Origin: Lactobacillus sp. MRS-253-APC-2B
GTDB taxonomy: Bacteria > Bacillota > Bacilli > Lactobacillales > Lactobacillaceae
DNA: 64,000 nucleotides
Reading direction: 5' to 3'
Assembly: GCF_012843675.1 (NCBI RefSeq)
Contig: NZ_JABAFO010000003.1
Span: 62,001 to 126,000 of the forward strand
Shown piece by piece: positions 45,633 through 55,034 of the stretch (position 1 is its first letter; the number at the start of each line of letters is the position of its first letter). The notes under the pieces were generated by a model. That model did no database searches. It was not told the origin of the DNA and saw only the letters and a program-made list of their open reading frames with translations. Both the position numbers and the translations under genes were made by a program.

Positions 45633-46133
45633 TTAGTGCTGCTGCAGATCGGCAAACTGGGCGTGCACCAGTTCAGCCAGATCTTTGGCATTGAGGGCAA
45701 CGGAGCGACCAATCTGACCGGATGAGACATAGATCGTTTCGCTGATTTTGGCATCATTATCAATAAAGATGGGGTATTTGTGCTTTTCCCAGATGCCGAC
45801 GGGCGTGTTGGCACCATGGACGTAACCAGTCGTTTTCAGCAGATCCTTTAGCGGTACCATATCGACTTTTTTGTTGCCAGAAACTCGCGCCAATGCTTTT
45901 TCATCAAGATGACTGTCAATGGGTACCACGCCAACCAATGGTCCAGTCGTAGGGCCTTTCAAAACCAGTGTCTTATAGATGAGGTGCTCGTCAATGCCCA
46001 GATGATCAACCTTTAGTGATCGCACGTCACCATCTTCAACCGTGGGGAAAATCACTTGTTGATAAGGCACGTGGTTTTTATCTAAAATTTGTTCGACTTG
46101 TGTTTTTTTGATGCGTTGCTTTTTTTTGCTCAT
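45633..46133 (-). CDS. ybaK: Cys-tRNA(Pro)/Cys-tRNA(Cys) deacylase YbaK
   Basis: This 166-aa YbaK/EbsC-type editing protein hydrolyses mischarged Cys-tRNA(Pro) in trans. The family motifs are TLVLKGPTTGPLVGVVPIDSHLDEKALAR with the catalytic Lys, and GYVHGANTPVGIWEKHKYPIFID. The N-terminus is very Lys-rich (MSKKKQRIKKTQ). AAGGAGAAG precedes the ATG. It leads the two-gene unit with the M50 protein. Confidence 0.93.
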   Translation of the reverse strand: MSKKKQRIKKTQVEQILDKNHVPYQQVIFPTVEDGDVRSLKVDHLGIDEHLIYKTLVLKGPTTGPLVGVVPIDSHLDEKALARVSGNKKVDMVPLKDLLKTTGYVHGANTPVGIWEKHKYPIFIDNDAKISETIYVSSGQIGRSVALNAKDLAELVHAQFADLQQH

Positions 46134-46396
46134 AAACTTCTCCTTGTGATTAAAGTACCGGCCAGCTGATCATTATAACAGCAAGCTTATTATGCCATGT
46201 TTTACCATGAATTGATAACGGGATGAAGTAGGGCCCAATTATAGATTGAGTCTTAAAATTTGCGGCTTTCACAAATCTGGGACGGACCAATCAATCGAAA
46301 AATAGTAACCAATTATCAAGAGATTTGATATACTATGAACTGATTTAGATATTAACAGTTAAGACAGGGTCGATGAACCGATCGAGGGGTAATGAC

Positions 46397-47125
46397 ATGG
46401 CAGACTTAGTATACCGCTCAGTAATGCGCGATATAAAACATAAGATACTCAATGGCGATTATGCGAATATGAAACTTCCCGATGAACGTACCCTCAGCAG
46501 CAACTATGCAGTAAGCCGAAGTTCCATTAAACGGGCCTTGGGTATTCTGGCGCAGCAGGGTATCATCTTTAAAAAACGCGGCTCGGGAACCTTTATCAAC
46601 CCGCTCTACTTAAAAAATCAAGCAATGTTTCGCTATGAGGGCAGCAACCTGGGAATCACCGACAGCTTTAAGCTTGATGGCAAAGAGCAGGGCATCAAGC
46701 TTTTAAATTATCAGGTCGTGCCTGCCAGTCAAGAGATTCAGCAGGATCTGTTTTTAAATGACAATGACTTTGTTTACCAGATTAAGCGCCTGCGTCTGAT
46801 TGACGATCAGCCGTTCATGATCGAGACTGGCTATATTCCAATCAAAATCATGCCGACGCTTTCGCCAGCCGTGGTAGAAGGATCCATTTTCAATTATTTA
46901 GAAGAATCGCAAAATAAGACTGTGACGCGTTCGTTTATGACGATTTCGGTCGCGCCTTCCAGTGAAGAGGACCAAAAAGAACTGCATCTTGCACCGACGG
47001 AACCTGTTGGAGTAATGGAAGGGGTCTTTTTCCTGGATGATGGAACGCCGTTTGAGGTCTCAAATATGCGCGTGCATTATCAATATATGAAATACAATAC
47101 TTTTGTCAATCTTAACCAGGATTAG
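46397..47125 (+). CDS. GntR/HutC-family transcriptional regulator
   Basis: This 242-aa regulator has a GntR winged helix (YRSVMRDIKHKILNGDY, then LPDERTLSSNYAVSRSSIKRALGILAQQGII) and a UTRA ligand domain with YQIKRLRLIDDQPFMIETGYIP. HutC-type regulators sense sugars, fatty acids or histidine-related ligands. I start at the ATG at 46397, 7 bases after GAGGGG; an in-frame ATG at 46373 is also possible. The HAD gene follows with only 10 bases between. Confidence 0.9.
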   Translation: MADLVYRSVMRDIKHKILNGDYANMKLPDERTLSSNYAVSRSSIKRALGILAQQGIIFKKRGSGTFINPLYLKNQAMFRYEGSNLGITDSFKLDGKEQGIKLLNYQVVPASQEIQQDLFLNDNDFVYQIKRLRLIDDQPFMIETGYIPIKIMPTLSPAVVEGSIFNYLEESQNKTVTRSFMTISVAPSSEEDQKELHLAPTEPVGVMEGVFFLDDGTPFEVSNMRVHYQYMKYNTFVNLNQD

Positions 47126-47135
47126 AGGGATTAAT

Positions 47136-47939
47136 TTGATTAAGGCAATCGCTGTCGATATGGATGGTACCTTTCTAAACTCGCAAAGCACGTTTGATCG
47201 ACCATTATTTGAAAAGGTCTATGCTCAGCTGCAGACAAAAAATGTTGAGTTTGTCGTTGCCAGCGGTAATCCAATCTATCAGCTGGTTGAAAGACGCTTC
47301 CCCAAAGAAGCCGAGGGAATGGCCTTCGTTGCCGAAAATGGCGTTGAGCTGGTCGATCGTGGTCAAGAGATTTATTGCGGTCGCTTTACTGAAGAACAGG
47401 TCGCTACCTTGGTTGACTTTTTTCGCTCAATTCCAGGTGGACATCTGATTATTTCCGGTCGTCATCATGCATTTGCGTTCGTTGATGAGGATCCGATTTT
47501 TGTCAAGCGCGTCCAGTCGCACTACATTCATATGAAAAAAATTCAATCATTAGCTGAAATTGATGATCAGGTAGTCAAGTTTATGATGGACGTTCCGCCC
47601 AAAGAAACCCGGAACTGGATGGATGAGGTTATCAATCGCTTTGGCGACATCGTGCATCCAGTTTCAAGCGGCTATGGCAACATGGATCTGATTATTCCCG
47701 GACTGGACAAGGCAACCGGCTTGAAACGATTGTTGGATGAACGGGGCTGGCAGCCCAGTCAGCTGATGGCATTTGGCGATGGTCAAAACGACGCTACCAT
47801 GCTCAAGCTGGCTGGCGAAAGCTATGCAATGGCCAAAAGTGCTCCTGAAGCTATTGCAGCGGCTAAATTTCGCTGTGGCAGCAATGATGAGAATGGTGTC
47901 TTAAACAAGATCATCGAACGATTTGATATGAATGTTTAG
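47136..47939 (+). CDS. HAD-superfamily Cof-type phosphatase
   Basis: This 267-aa HAD hydrolase has DMDGTFL (motif I, nucleophile Asp), VVASGNP (motif II), KATGLKRLL with the Lys (motif III) and FGDGQNDATML (motif IV). Cof-type enzymes dephosphorylate sugar phosphates or pyridoxal phosphate. The start is a TTG (LIKAIAVDMDG) with GAGGGA 5 bases upstream. It is coupled to the GntR regulator, so the regulator may sense its substrate. Confidence 0.9.
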   Translation: MIKAIAVDMDGTFLNSQSTFDRPLFEKVYAQLQTKNVEFVVASGNPIYQLVERRFPKEAEGMAFVAENGVELVDRGQEIYCGRFTEEQVATLVDFFRSIPGGHLIISGRHHAFAFVDEDPIFVKRVQSHYIHMKKIQSLAEIDDQVVKFMMDVPPKETRNWMDEVINRFGDIVHPVSSGYGNMDLIIPGLDKATGLKRLLDERGWQPSQLMAFGDGQNDATMLKLAGESYAMAKSAPEAIAAAKFRCGSNDENGVLNKIIERFDMNV

Positions 47940-48413
47940 ACAAATTAATAGCAGTATTAAAGAGGCTGGGAATTAACTCAACCTCTTAACTACGTATGGA
48001 TAATAATGCCTCAGCGCAGTAGCTGGCTGGCAGTTCAAACGCTGATAAATCAGCATTTGACCGACCTAGCCATCCTTGCGGAGGTTCGAAGGCAAACTCC
48101 GAAAATCGGTTGCAAGCTGATTTTCGGAGTTTTTTCTCACTCTCTTTTTCGTTTCTTAGTAAAAATTTAGAGCGAAAACCCCGCCTTTTTTAAAGAAATT
48201 CTGCTAAAATTTGGGTGTTCAATCAATTGAGGCAGCTTTGGTAAAGCCTTTTATAGCAAAGGCTGAATTGGATTTTTGATAATTGGACCGTATCAATTTT
48301 CAAAAAGGTTGACTTTTAGAAAAAATCCTATATCATAGATAGCGTAAATTGATTGAGGTTTACGAGACGTTATAGTCAGAACGTAGTTATTTTATTTAAG
48401 GAGTGTAATATCG
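47940..48413. other. 474-bp intergenic region upstream of the phosphoketolase gene
   Basis: It contains copy 2 of the intergenic repeat (47963-48137) and the phosphoketolase promoter region. TTGACT (48309-48314) and TATCAT (48331-48336) lie 16 bp apart. No gene is seen. Confidence 0.6.
47963..48137 (+). repeat. intergenic repeated element, copy 2
   Basis: It shares most of its length with the reverse complement of 35015-35140. An extra block (about 48055-48095) precedes the terminal hairpin ACTCCGAAAATC...GATTTTCGGAGT plus T-tract, a strong intrinsic terminator. Confidence 0.75.
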
Positions 48414-50813
48414 ATGGCAGTAAATTACGATTCCAAGGAATACTTGGAAACTGTTGACGCTTACTGGCGGGCAGCCAACTACCTTTCTGTTGGTACGCTG
48501 TTCCTGATGCACAACCCACTGCTGCGTCGCGAACTGAAGCCTTCCGACGTTAAGCCAAAGCCAATTGGTCACTGGGGTACGATTGTTCCTCAAAACTTCA
48601 TTTATGCACACTTGAACCGTGTTATTAAGAAGTACAATGTAAACATGTTCTACATTGAAGGTTCAGGTCACGGTGGCCAAGTTATGGTCAACAACTCTTA
48701 CCTGGACGGTTCCTACACGGAAATCTACCCAGAAATCACCCAAGACGAAGCTGGTATGGCTAAGCTGTTCAAGCACTTCTCCTTCCCAGGTGGTACTGCT
48801 TCACACGCTGCTCCTGAAACGCCAGGTTCGCTGCACGAAGGTGGGGAACTGGGTTACTCCCTGTCCCACGGTGTAGGTGCAATTCTGGACAACCCAGACC
48901 AAATTGCCGCTGTTGAAATTGGTGACGGTGAAGCCGAAACTGGTCCTCTGGCCGCTTCTTGGTTCTCTGACAAGTTCATCAACCCAATCAAGGATGGTGC
49001 TGTTCTGCCTATCCTGCAAATCAACGGTTTCAAGATCTCCAACCCAACGATCCTGGCTCGTATGAGCGACGAAGAACTTACTAAGTACTTCGAAGGTATG
49101 GGCTGGAAGCCATACTTCGTTTCCGCTTACAACGGCGAAGGCTTTGATGGCTACAAGGACACCATGGAAATTCACGAAGAAATGGCTAAGACGATGGATG
49201 CTGCTATCGAAGACATCCTGGCTATCCAAAAGCACGCTCGTGAAACTGGTGACGACTCCATGCCACAATGGCCAATGGTAATCCTGCGTGCACCTAAGGG
49301 TTGGACTGGTCCTAAGAAGGACTTGGATGGCAACCCAATCGAAAACTCCTTCCGTGCTCACCAAATTCCAATTCCAGTCGCACAAGACGACATGGAACAC
49401 AAGGACATGCTGATCAACTGGCTGAAGTCCTACAAGCCGGAAGAACTGTTTGACGAAAACGGTGCTCCAGTTGCCAAGGTTACGGCTAACACGCCAGAAG
49501 GCAACAAGCGGATGGCTATGAACCCAATCACTAACGGTGGTTTGGATCCTAAGCCACTGGTAATGCCAGACTACCGCAAGTACGCTGTTGACGTACAAGG
49601 TCACGGTGTCGTTAAGAAGCAAGACATGATTGAATGGGGCAAGTACCTGGACGAAATGTTCCAACTGAACCCAGACAACTTCCGTGGCTTCGGTCCTGAC
49701 GAATCCAAGTCCAACCGTCTGTACGCTGTTTTGGACAACGACAAGCGTCAATGGATGGAAGACATCCACGAACCAAACGACGAAGACCTGGCACACCAAG
49801 GTCGGATGATCGACTCACAACTTTCTGAACACCAAGCAGAAGGTTGGCTGGAAGGTTACACGCTGACTGGTCGTCACGGTTTCTTCGCTACTTACGAATC
49901 ATTCGGTCGTGTTGTTGACTCCATGCTGACTCAACACCTGAAGTGGATGCGTAAGGCTAAGGAACAATACTGGCGTCATGACTACCCAGCATTGAACTTT
50001 GTTGACACTTCTACGGTATTCCAACAAGACCACAACGGTTACACTCACCAAGATCCAGGTCTGTTGACTCACCTGTACGAAAAGGAACGTGCTGACCTGG
50101 TTAAGGAATACCTGCCAGCCGACACTAACGAACTGCTGGCTGTATCCGACAAGGCCTTCAACGACCGCGAATGCATCAACGTCTTCGTTACGTCCAAGCA
50201 CCCACGTCTGCAATGGTTCTCCATCGACGAAGCTACTAACATCGTTAACCACGGTCTGGGCTACGTTGACTGGGCATCTACTGACCAAGGCGCTGAACCA
50301 GATGTTGTCTTCGTATCTGCTGGTACGGAACCAACTGAAGAAGCTCTGGCAGCTATCGACATTCTGCACGACAACTTCCCAGAACTGAAGATTCGTTACA
50401 TCAACGTTGTTGAAATCATGAAGCTGATGACGCCTGACAAGAACGCTGAAGGTCTGACTGACGAAGAATTCGACCGTTACTTCACGGCTGACAAGCCAGT
50501 TATCTTCGCATGGCACGGCTTCCGTGACATGATTCAAAGCCTGTTCTTTGACCGTCACAACCACAACGTTCACATTCACAGCTACCAAGAAAATGGTGAC
50601 ATCACGACGCCATTTGACATGCGTGTGCTGAACGAACTTGACCGGTTCCACCTGGCTAAGGACGCTATCTTGAGCGTACCTGGTTACGAACAAAAGGCTG
50701 CTGCCTTCGTAAACGAAATGGACAACATGGTTGACAAGCACAACCACTACATCCGTACTGAAGGTAAGGACCTGCCAGAAGTTGAAGACTGGACTTGGAA
50801 GGGTCTGAAGTAA
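48414..50813 (+). CDS. xpkA: xylulose-5-phosphate/fructose-6-phosphate phosphoketolase
   Basis: This TPP enzyme splits xylulose-5-phosphate with phosphate into acetyl phosphate and glyceraldehyde-3-phosphate, the defining step of heterolactic fermentation. The 799-aa length is typical. The TPP/Mg motif [14 protein letters not shown] lies around residue 170. Other family marks are [37 protein letters not shown] and [19 protein letters not shown]. Codon use is extremely biased, a sign of very high expression. TAAGGAGTG precedes the ATG, and a strong terminator follows. Confidence 0.98.
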   Translation: MAVNYDSKEYLETVDAYWRAANYLSVGTLFLMHNPLLRRELKPSDVKPKPIGHWGTIVPQNFIYAHLNRVIKKYNVNMFYIEGSGHGGQVMVNNSYLDGSYTEIYPEITQDEAGMAKLFKHFSFPGGTASHAAPETPGSLHEGGELGYSLSHGVGAILDNPDQIAAVEIGDGEAETGPLAASWFSDKFINPIKDGAVLPILQINGFKISNPTILARMSDEELTKYFEGMGWKPYFVSAYNGEGFDGYKDTMEIHEEMAKTMDAAIEDILAIQKHARETGDDSMPQWPMVILRAPKGWTGPKKDLDGNPIENSFRAHQIPIPVAQDDMEHKDMLINWLKSYKPEELFDENGAPVAKVTANTPEGNKRMAMNPITNGGLDPKPLVMPDYRKYAVDVQGHGVVKKQDMIEWGKYLDEMFQLNPDNFRGFGPDESKSNRLYAVLDNDKRQWMEDIHEPNDEDLAHQGRMIDSQLSEHQAEGWLEGYTLTGRHGFFATYESFGRVVDSMLTQHLKWMRKAKEQYWRHDYPALNFVDTSTVFQQDHNGYTHQDPGLLTHLYEKERADLVKEYLPADTNELLAVSDKAFNDRECINVFVTSKHPRLQWFSIDEATNIVNHGLGYVDWASTDQGAEPDVVFVSAGTEPTEEALAAIDILHDNFPELKIRYINVVEIMKLMTPDKNAEGLTDEEFDRYFTADKPVIFAWHGFRDMIQSLFFDRHNHNVHIHSYQENGDITTPFDMRVLNELDRFHLAKDAILSVPGYEQKAAAFVNEMDNMVDKHNHYIRTEGKDLPEVEDWTWKGLK

Positions 50814-50844
50814 TTTAACTTCGCTCGACTAAAACCTTAATATG

Positions 50845-50882
50845 AAAACCGTCCGATTCATTTGAGTCGGGCGGTTTTTGTT
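50845..50882 (+). terminator. terminator of xpkA
   Basis: AAACCGTCCGA...TCGGGCGGTTT is followed by TTG and a second T-tract. Confidence 0.85.
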
Positions 50883-51012
50883 TTTACAGTTCCATGCGAA
50901 AACCGTTAAGCAGATCTCGTAAAATTGGATTGATTGAAGTCTGCTCATTAATTTTGATTGGGATTAAAAGGTTTATTAACCAAAGGTGCAGTAAAGCAAT
51001 TATCCAAAAAAT

Positions 51013-51066
51013 TAAACAGCGCTGAACCAAGCTTGCTAAAAGCCTGATTCAGCGCTGTTTTTTTAA
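51013..51066. terminator. strong terminator between xpkA and the nrdF remnant
   Basis: AACAGCGCTGAA...TTCAGCGCTGTT is a perfect 12-bp stem followed by TTTTT. Read leftward it ends in TTTAATTTTTT, so it could also terminate the nrdF fragment. Confidence 0.8.
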
Positions 51067-51111
51067 TAATATTGAAACCGTCATTCAAGACTAGGCGTGA
51101 TAGATTGCTGA

Positions 51112-51291
51112 CTAAAAATCATAGTCGTCATCAGTCATCGCCTCGGCATCACCCATTAAATAGTCGGCACCGACTTGACTGAAGAAGTCGTGGTTGGCAG
51201 TCTTAGTTGAAATGCCGTTCATGACGATTGGATTAATGTCTTCAATGTCCGCATGCTCAAAGATTGATTCAAAATAATGACACCTTCTTGA
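51112..51291 (-). pseudogene. nrdF: remnant of nrdF (class Ib ribonucleotide reductase beta chain), C-terminus only
   Basis: The minus strand encodes about 59 codons ending in NHDFFSQVGADYLMGDAEAMTDDDYDF. This matches the NrdF C-terminal tail (NHDFFSGSGSSYVMG...D-aromatic-F) that docks on NrdE. An in-frame stop lies just upstream at 51292-51294, and no start codon or ribosome site is present. The rest of nrdF is missing. It is a recombination scar of an nrd operon; functional class Ib genes are presumably elsewhere. Confidence 0.75.
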
Positions 51292-51301
51292 TTAATATCA
51301 A
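51288..51301. promoter_or_regulatory. FNR/CRP-type palindromic operator
   Basis: TTGATTAATATCAA is a perfect match to the FNR consensus TTGAT-N4-ATCAA. It lies 58 bp upstream of the FNR-family gene at 51359, close to a putative -10 (TATACT near 51325). It suggests autoregulation. Confidence 0.7.
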
Positions 51302-51358
51302 TTTTTATTGAGACAAATAAGAATATACTATTATTACCAACTTAAAGGGGCGACCAAT

Positions 51359-52018
51359 ATGACAGATCACATTCACCATCATCAGCATCTCTGCGTTTCC
51401 ACCGTACCGCTGTTTAATCAGCTGGCCTTGTCTGATCAGCAAAAAGTTGAAAGTTTGGTACGGCGTCATCGTTTTAGTCGTGGTGATCAGATTTTGGCAC
51501 CAGGTGAAAAAGAGCAGATGATCATTGTTGAAAGTGGCGCCGTTAAGATCTACCAGCTTTCATTATCAGGACAAGAGCATATGTTGAGAATGCTGGCAGC
51601 CGGCGAGCATGAAGGTGAGGCATGGCTGTTTGGCATCGAAAACGTCGATACTTTTGCCCAAGCTGAGCGTACCTCTGAGATTTGTACCATTTCATATGAA
51701 GATTTTGCTCAACTGTTAAACCAATATCCGTCCATTGCGATGCGGCTTTTACAGCTGACCTTAAAGAAAAATCATCAGTTGGCTGCTCAAAACCATCTTT
51801 TGGGATTGGATTCGATTGAAGAGCGGCTTAAGGATTATTTAAAAGAAGAAATGCAGGCTCAGCACTCACGTGAATTTACCTTACCGATGAAATTAAAGGA
51901 CCTGGCAACCTATCTTGGTACTACGCCTGAGACTATTTCACGCAAGATTCAAGTGCTTGAGCGGCAAGGGTTAATCAGACATTCGGTACGTAAGATTCAG
52001 ATTCTGGCTGATTTTTAG
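51359..52018 (+). CDS. CRP/FNR-family transcriptional regulator
   Basis: This 219-aa protein has a cyclic-nucleotide-binding-like fold and a C-terminal helix-turn-helix (MKLKDLATYLGTTPETISRKIQVLERQGLI). The N-terminus is His-rich (MTDHIHHHQHLC) with a single Cys before VPLFNQL, and another Cys near residue 109 (EICTIS). It lacks the four-Cys iron-sulfur cluster of E. coli FNR and looks more like the redox/thiol FLP type of lactobacilli. AAAGGGGC precedes the ATG at 51359. A perfect FNR box is upstream. Confidence 0.88.
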   Translation: MTDHIHHHQHLCVSTVPLFNQLALSDQQKVESLVRRHRFSRGDQILAPGEKEQMIIVESGAVKIYQLSLSGQEHMLRMLAAGEHEGEAWLFGIENVDTFAQAERTSEICTISYEDFAQLLNQYPSIAMRLLQLTLKKNHQLAAQNHLLGLDSIEERLKDYLKEEMQAQHSREFTLPMKLKDLATYLGTTPETISRKIQVLERQGLIRHSVRKIQILADF

Positions 52019-52117
52019 GGTGAATCAGCAGGCGGCTAAATTTTGCCAGTCACAAAAGAATCGCCGATTTAGCAAGCTTAACCGTTGATTTTTAGACAAT
52101 TCCCGTAGTAATACTTA

Positions 52118-52131
52118 TGCAACCGCTTAAA
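52118..52131 (+). promoter_or_regulatory. cre-like site upstream of ptsI
   Basis: TGCAACCGCTTAAA matches cre at 12 of 14 positions. It lies about 30 bp upstream of a TATAAT (around 52160) that would serve ptsI. Confidence 0.4.
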
Positions 52132-52228
52132 TAATGGTGGAAATGCAAATGATAACGGTTTATAATATACGAAGTTAATATATGTCAAACGGTTGACATT
52201 TAGAGAATTGATGAGGGGGACAAAAATT

Positions 52229-53962
52229 ATGCCACAAATCATTAAAGGGATTGCCGCCAGTGACGGTATTGGAATTGCTAAAGCATATCTGTTGATTGAT
52301 CCGGATCTGAGTTTTGAAAAGAAAAAGATTAATGATCCAGTCGCCGAATACGATCGGGTAGAAAAAGCCTTTAGTGCTTCAATTGCCGATCTGGCCACCA
52401 TCAAGCAAAATGCCAAGAACCGTTTGAGCGATGAAGAACTGGAAGTCTTTGATGCCCACATTGCCATCTTGTCCGACCCGGAAATGAAGAGTCAGATCAA
52501 AGATGAGATTGAAAGTCAGCACGTTTCCGCCGAAGAAGCCATGACGGATGTGACGACTAATTTTGCCAACGTCCTGGCCGCTATGACCGACAACAAGTAC
52601 ATGCAGGAACGGGCCGCTGACGTGAAGGACGTTGCTAAGCGGGCACTGAGTCATCTGTTGGGCAAACAGCTGCCAGACATCGCCTCCATCAGCGAGCCGG
52701 TCATAATTATTGCCAAGGAGATCACCCCATCCGATACCTCGCAGATGGATGCCAAATTCGTCAAGGGGCTGGCAACCGATCTGGGTGGGCGGACCAGTCA
52801 CGCGGCCATCATGGCACGGACGCTGCGGATTCCAGCCGTGGTAGGCTCCGAAAACGTTACGAGTTCGGTTAAGAGTGGCGACATGGTAATCGTTGACGGT
52901 CTGCACGGCAACATCATCATTGATCCAAGCCAGGCTGAGATCGATGAGTACCAAAAGAAGGCCACGGCATTTGAAAAAGAGCGTGCCGAATGGGCCAAAT
53001 TAGTGGACGCCCCATCCGTTTCAAAAGACGGCAAGCACTTTGAGATCGCGGCCAACATTGGGACTCCCGATGACGTGGCGGATGCCGTTAAGCAGGGTGC
53101 CGATGGGGTCGGTCTGTTCCGGTCCGAATTCCTGTACATGAGCAGCGACCATCTCCCAACCGAAGACGAGCAGTTTGAAGCCTACAAGAAGGCCGTTGTT
53201 GGCATGAAGGGCAAGCCGGTTGTCGTGCGGACGCTGGATATCGGTGGTGACAAGCCGTTGGACTACCTGCCGCTGCCAGAGGAAATGAATCCGTTCCTGG
53301 GCTATCGGGCAATTCGAATCTGCCTGCACCGCCCAGACATCTTCAAGACGCAATTGCGGGCCTTGATTCGGGCTTCCGAGTTCGGTCCGGTTGAGATCAT
53401 GTTCCCAATGATCGCCACGCTGGCTGAACTGCGTCAGGCTAAGTCAATCTACCAGGAATGCAAGGACGAGCTGCAAAAGGATCATCCCGGCCTAGGCGAC
53501 AACGTCAAGATCGGGATGATGATCGAAGTGCCGCTGGCTGCCCTGTACGCCGATCAATTGGCCAAAGAGGTCGACTTCTTCAGTATCGGGACCAACGACC
53601 TGATTCAGTACTGCTTTGCGGCTGACCGTGGCAACGATGCCGTCTCCTACTTGTACCAGCCATTGAACCCCGCCTTTTTGCGGCTGATCAAGCACGTGAT
53701 TGACGCCGCTCACGCCAACAACACCAAGGCGGCCATGTGTGGTGAAATGGCCGGTGATCAGCTGGCTATGCCATTATTGCTGGGCATGGGGCTGGATGAG
53801 TATTCCATGAGTGCCAGCTCGATTCTGCGGACGCGGAGCATGATGAAGGATCTGGACACCAAGGAATGTGCCAAGTGGGCCAACGACGCCATTAACCTAT
53901 GCTATACGGCAGATGAGGTTGAGGAAATGGTAAAGACACGGCTCGGCTTGAACCTGGATTAA
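52229..53962 (+). CDS. ptsI: phosphoenolpyruvate-protein phosphotransferase (Enzyme I)
   Basis: Enzyme I transfers phosphate from PEP to HPr. The 577-aa length is right. The active His lies in LGGRTSHAAIMARTL (about residue 190), and the PEP site includes GDKPLDYLPLPEEMNPFLGYRAIR and GTNDLIQYCFAADR. I start at the ATG at 52229 after GAGGGGG; the frame runs further back without a ribosome site. ptsH (HPr) does not precede it, unlike in most Firmicutes. The cell may use Enzyme I mainly for HPr-based regulation, including of LacS. Confidence 0.95.
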   Translation: MPQIIKGIAASDGIGIAKAYLLIDPDLSFEKKKINDPVAEYDRVEKAFSASIADLATIKQNAKNRLSDEELEVFDAHIAILSDPEMKSQIKDEIESQHVSAEEAMTDVTTNFANVLAAMTDNKYMQERAADVKDVAKRALSHLLGKQLPDIASISEPVIIIAKEITPSDTSQMDAKFVKGLATDLGGRTSHAAIMARTLRIPAVVGSENVTSSVKSGDMVIVDGLHGNIIIDPSQAEIDEYQKKATAFEKERAEWAKLVDAPSVSKDGKHFEIAANIGTPDDVADAVKQGADGVGLFRSEFLYMSSDHLPTEDEQFEAYKKAVVGMKGKPVVVRTLDIGGDKPLDYLPLPEEMNPFLGYRAIRICLHRPDIFKTQLRALIRASEFGPVEIMFPMIATLAELRQAKSIYQECKDELQKDHPGLGDNVKIGMMIEVPLAALYADQLAKEVDFFSIGTNDLIQYCFAADRGNDAVSYLYQPLNPAFLRLIKHVIDAAHANNTKAAMCGEMAGDQLAMPLLLGMGLDEYSMSASSILRTRSMMKDLDTKECAKWANDAINLCYTADEVEEMVKTRLGLNLD

Positions 53963-53973
53963 ATATAACTGCA

Positions 53974-54015
53974 CAAAAAAGACATGTTTCCGAACTGGAG
54001 ACATGTCTTTTTATT
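53974..54015. terminator. bidirectional terminator between ptsI and the Usp gene
   Basis: AAAGACATGT...ACATGTCTTT with A- and T-tracts, between convergent genes. Confidence 0.85.
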
Positions 54016-54030
54016 GTGAGTAAATAATTG

Positions 54031-54489
54031 TTATTTTTGCGTACGAGCCACCATAACGTCAGGCTTGGCAACGCGAATTACATAGCCGGTAACCGAGCCT
54101 AAAACGATCCGCTCAAAAGCTGATAGGCCAGTTGAGCCGATTACGATCAAGTCATTGTTGTGGTCCTTAGGAAAGTCGCGACCAATTACCTGCTTGGGAT
54201 TGCCAAAGCGAACGTGGATGGCAACGTCGGTTACACCGGCATCGATTGCTTTTTGCTTGAGATCTTCCAAGCGTTCTTGCGTCGTTTTCACCAGGTCATA
54301 GGTCTGATCCGGTGAAAGTGAGCTGGCTGGTGCATAGCCATCAGAAAGCTGCGTTACCTGCACGACGTTTAAGATGTCTAAGTGAGCATCGCAGGTTTTA
54401 GCCATGGCAATGCCTTTTTCCAAAACTTGTGCCGTAACTTTTGAGCCGTCAACTGGTACTAAAATGTTGTGATATTGTCCGTCTGCCAT
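54031..54489 (-). CDS. universal stress protein UspA family (second copy in window)
   Basis: This 152-aa Usp protein begins YHNILVPVDGSKVTAQVLEKG and has the ATP-loop IGSTGLSAFERIVLGSVTGYVIR. It is a clear paralogue of the Usp at 18.0 kb, with conserved length and order of motifs. GGAGGGAAA precedes the ATG. It is transcribed alone, towards ptsI. Confidence 0.92.
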   Translation of the reverse strand: MADGQYHNILVPVDGSKVTAQVLEKGIAMAKTCDAHLDILNVVQVTQLSDGYAPASSLSPDQTYDLVKTTQERLEDLKQKAIDAGVTDVAIHVRFGNPKQVIGRDFPKDHNNDLIVIGSTGLSAFERIVLGSVTGYVIRVAKPDVMVARTQK

Positions 54490-54623
54490 TATTTTCCCTC
54501 CTGAATCTTGTTAGTTTAAGTATACAATATTTTTGGCCGGCAATCGGCAGAGTAATTGAGGTTTACAGCGCTTTCTAGTAGAATGGTCTTGTTGCCAAGC
54601 AAATTATGAGGAGAATTTTTAAA

Positions 54624-55031
54624 ATGAAGAAAGTATCGAACAATGTCGTCAAAGTGATTGCCATTTCTACGGTTACGATGCTGATTGCGCTGACCTTGGA
54701 GCTGCTGATGTATCACCAGCATGGCACGTCACTGGTCAGCAGCACGGTTTTATGGCGAGCAGGGCTGATCGTTGCTCTTTCGGTGGTCGTTGACTTTTTA
54801 GCGGCCCTGGACTGGCGATTTGACGGTTATGTAACGGTATTGGTGATGCTCTACTATGCAGCTGCTGACTGGGGAGCCTTCGAGGTGGTGCGGCCCAAGG
54901 CTTCCGTATATGGGATGTTCGTTCAGGTACTGGCAATTCTGGGGATTATTTTATGCATTGCTGGGATCTGGTATGGTATGAAGCAGCGTCACTACTACTC
55001 AATTCAAGAAATCAACAAAATGGGGCGATAA
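54624..55031 (+). CDS. hypothetical membrane protein, 135 aa
   Basis: This protein has about four hydrophobic segments (VIAISTVTMLIALTLELLM, AGLIVALSVVVDFLAAL, YVTVLVMLYYAAADW and VLAILGIILCIAGIWYGM). It starts MKKVSNNVVK, with GAGGAGA about 10 bases upstream of the ATG. I do not recognise a family. The next gene begins 4 bases after its stop, so they form an operon. Confidence 0.65.
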   Translation: MKKVSNNVVKVIAISTVTMLIALTLELLMYHQHGTSLVSSTVLWRAGLIVALSVVVDFLAALDWRFDGYVTVLVMLYYAAADWGAFEVVRPKASVYGMFVQVLAILGIILCIAGIWYGMKQRHYYSIQEINKMGR

Positions 55032-55034
55032 GCA

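Larger units (their letters stand above)
50814..51111. other. intergenic region after the phosphoketolase gene
   Basis: It contains the xpkA terminator (50845-50882) and a second, very strong hairpin (51013-51066). No protein gene. Confidence 0.6.

Noticed and set aside
48801-50747. Two long minus-strand open frames (332 and 282 codons) opposite xpkA
   Set aside because: They arise from the extreme codon bias of the phosphoketolase gene; composition is Val/Phe/Gln-rich antisense noise without starts.
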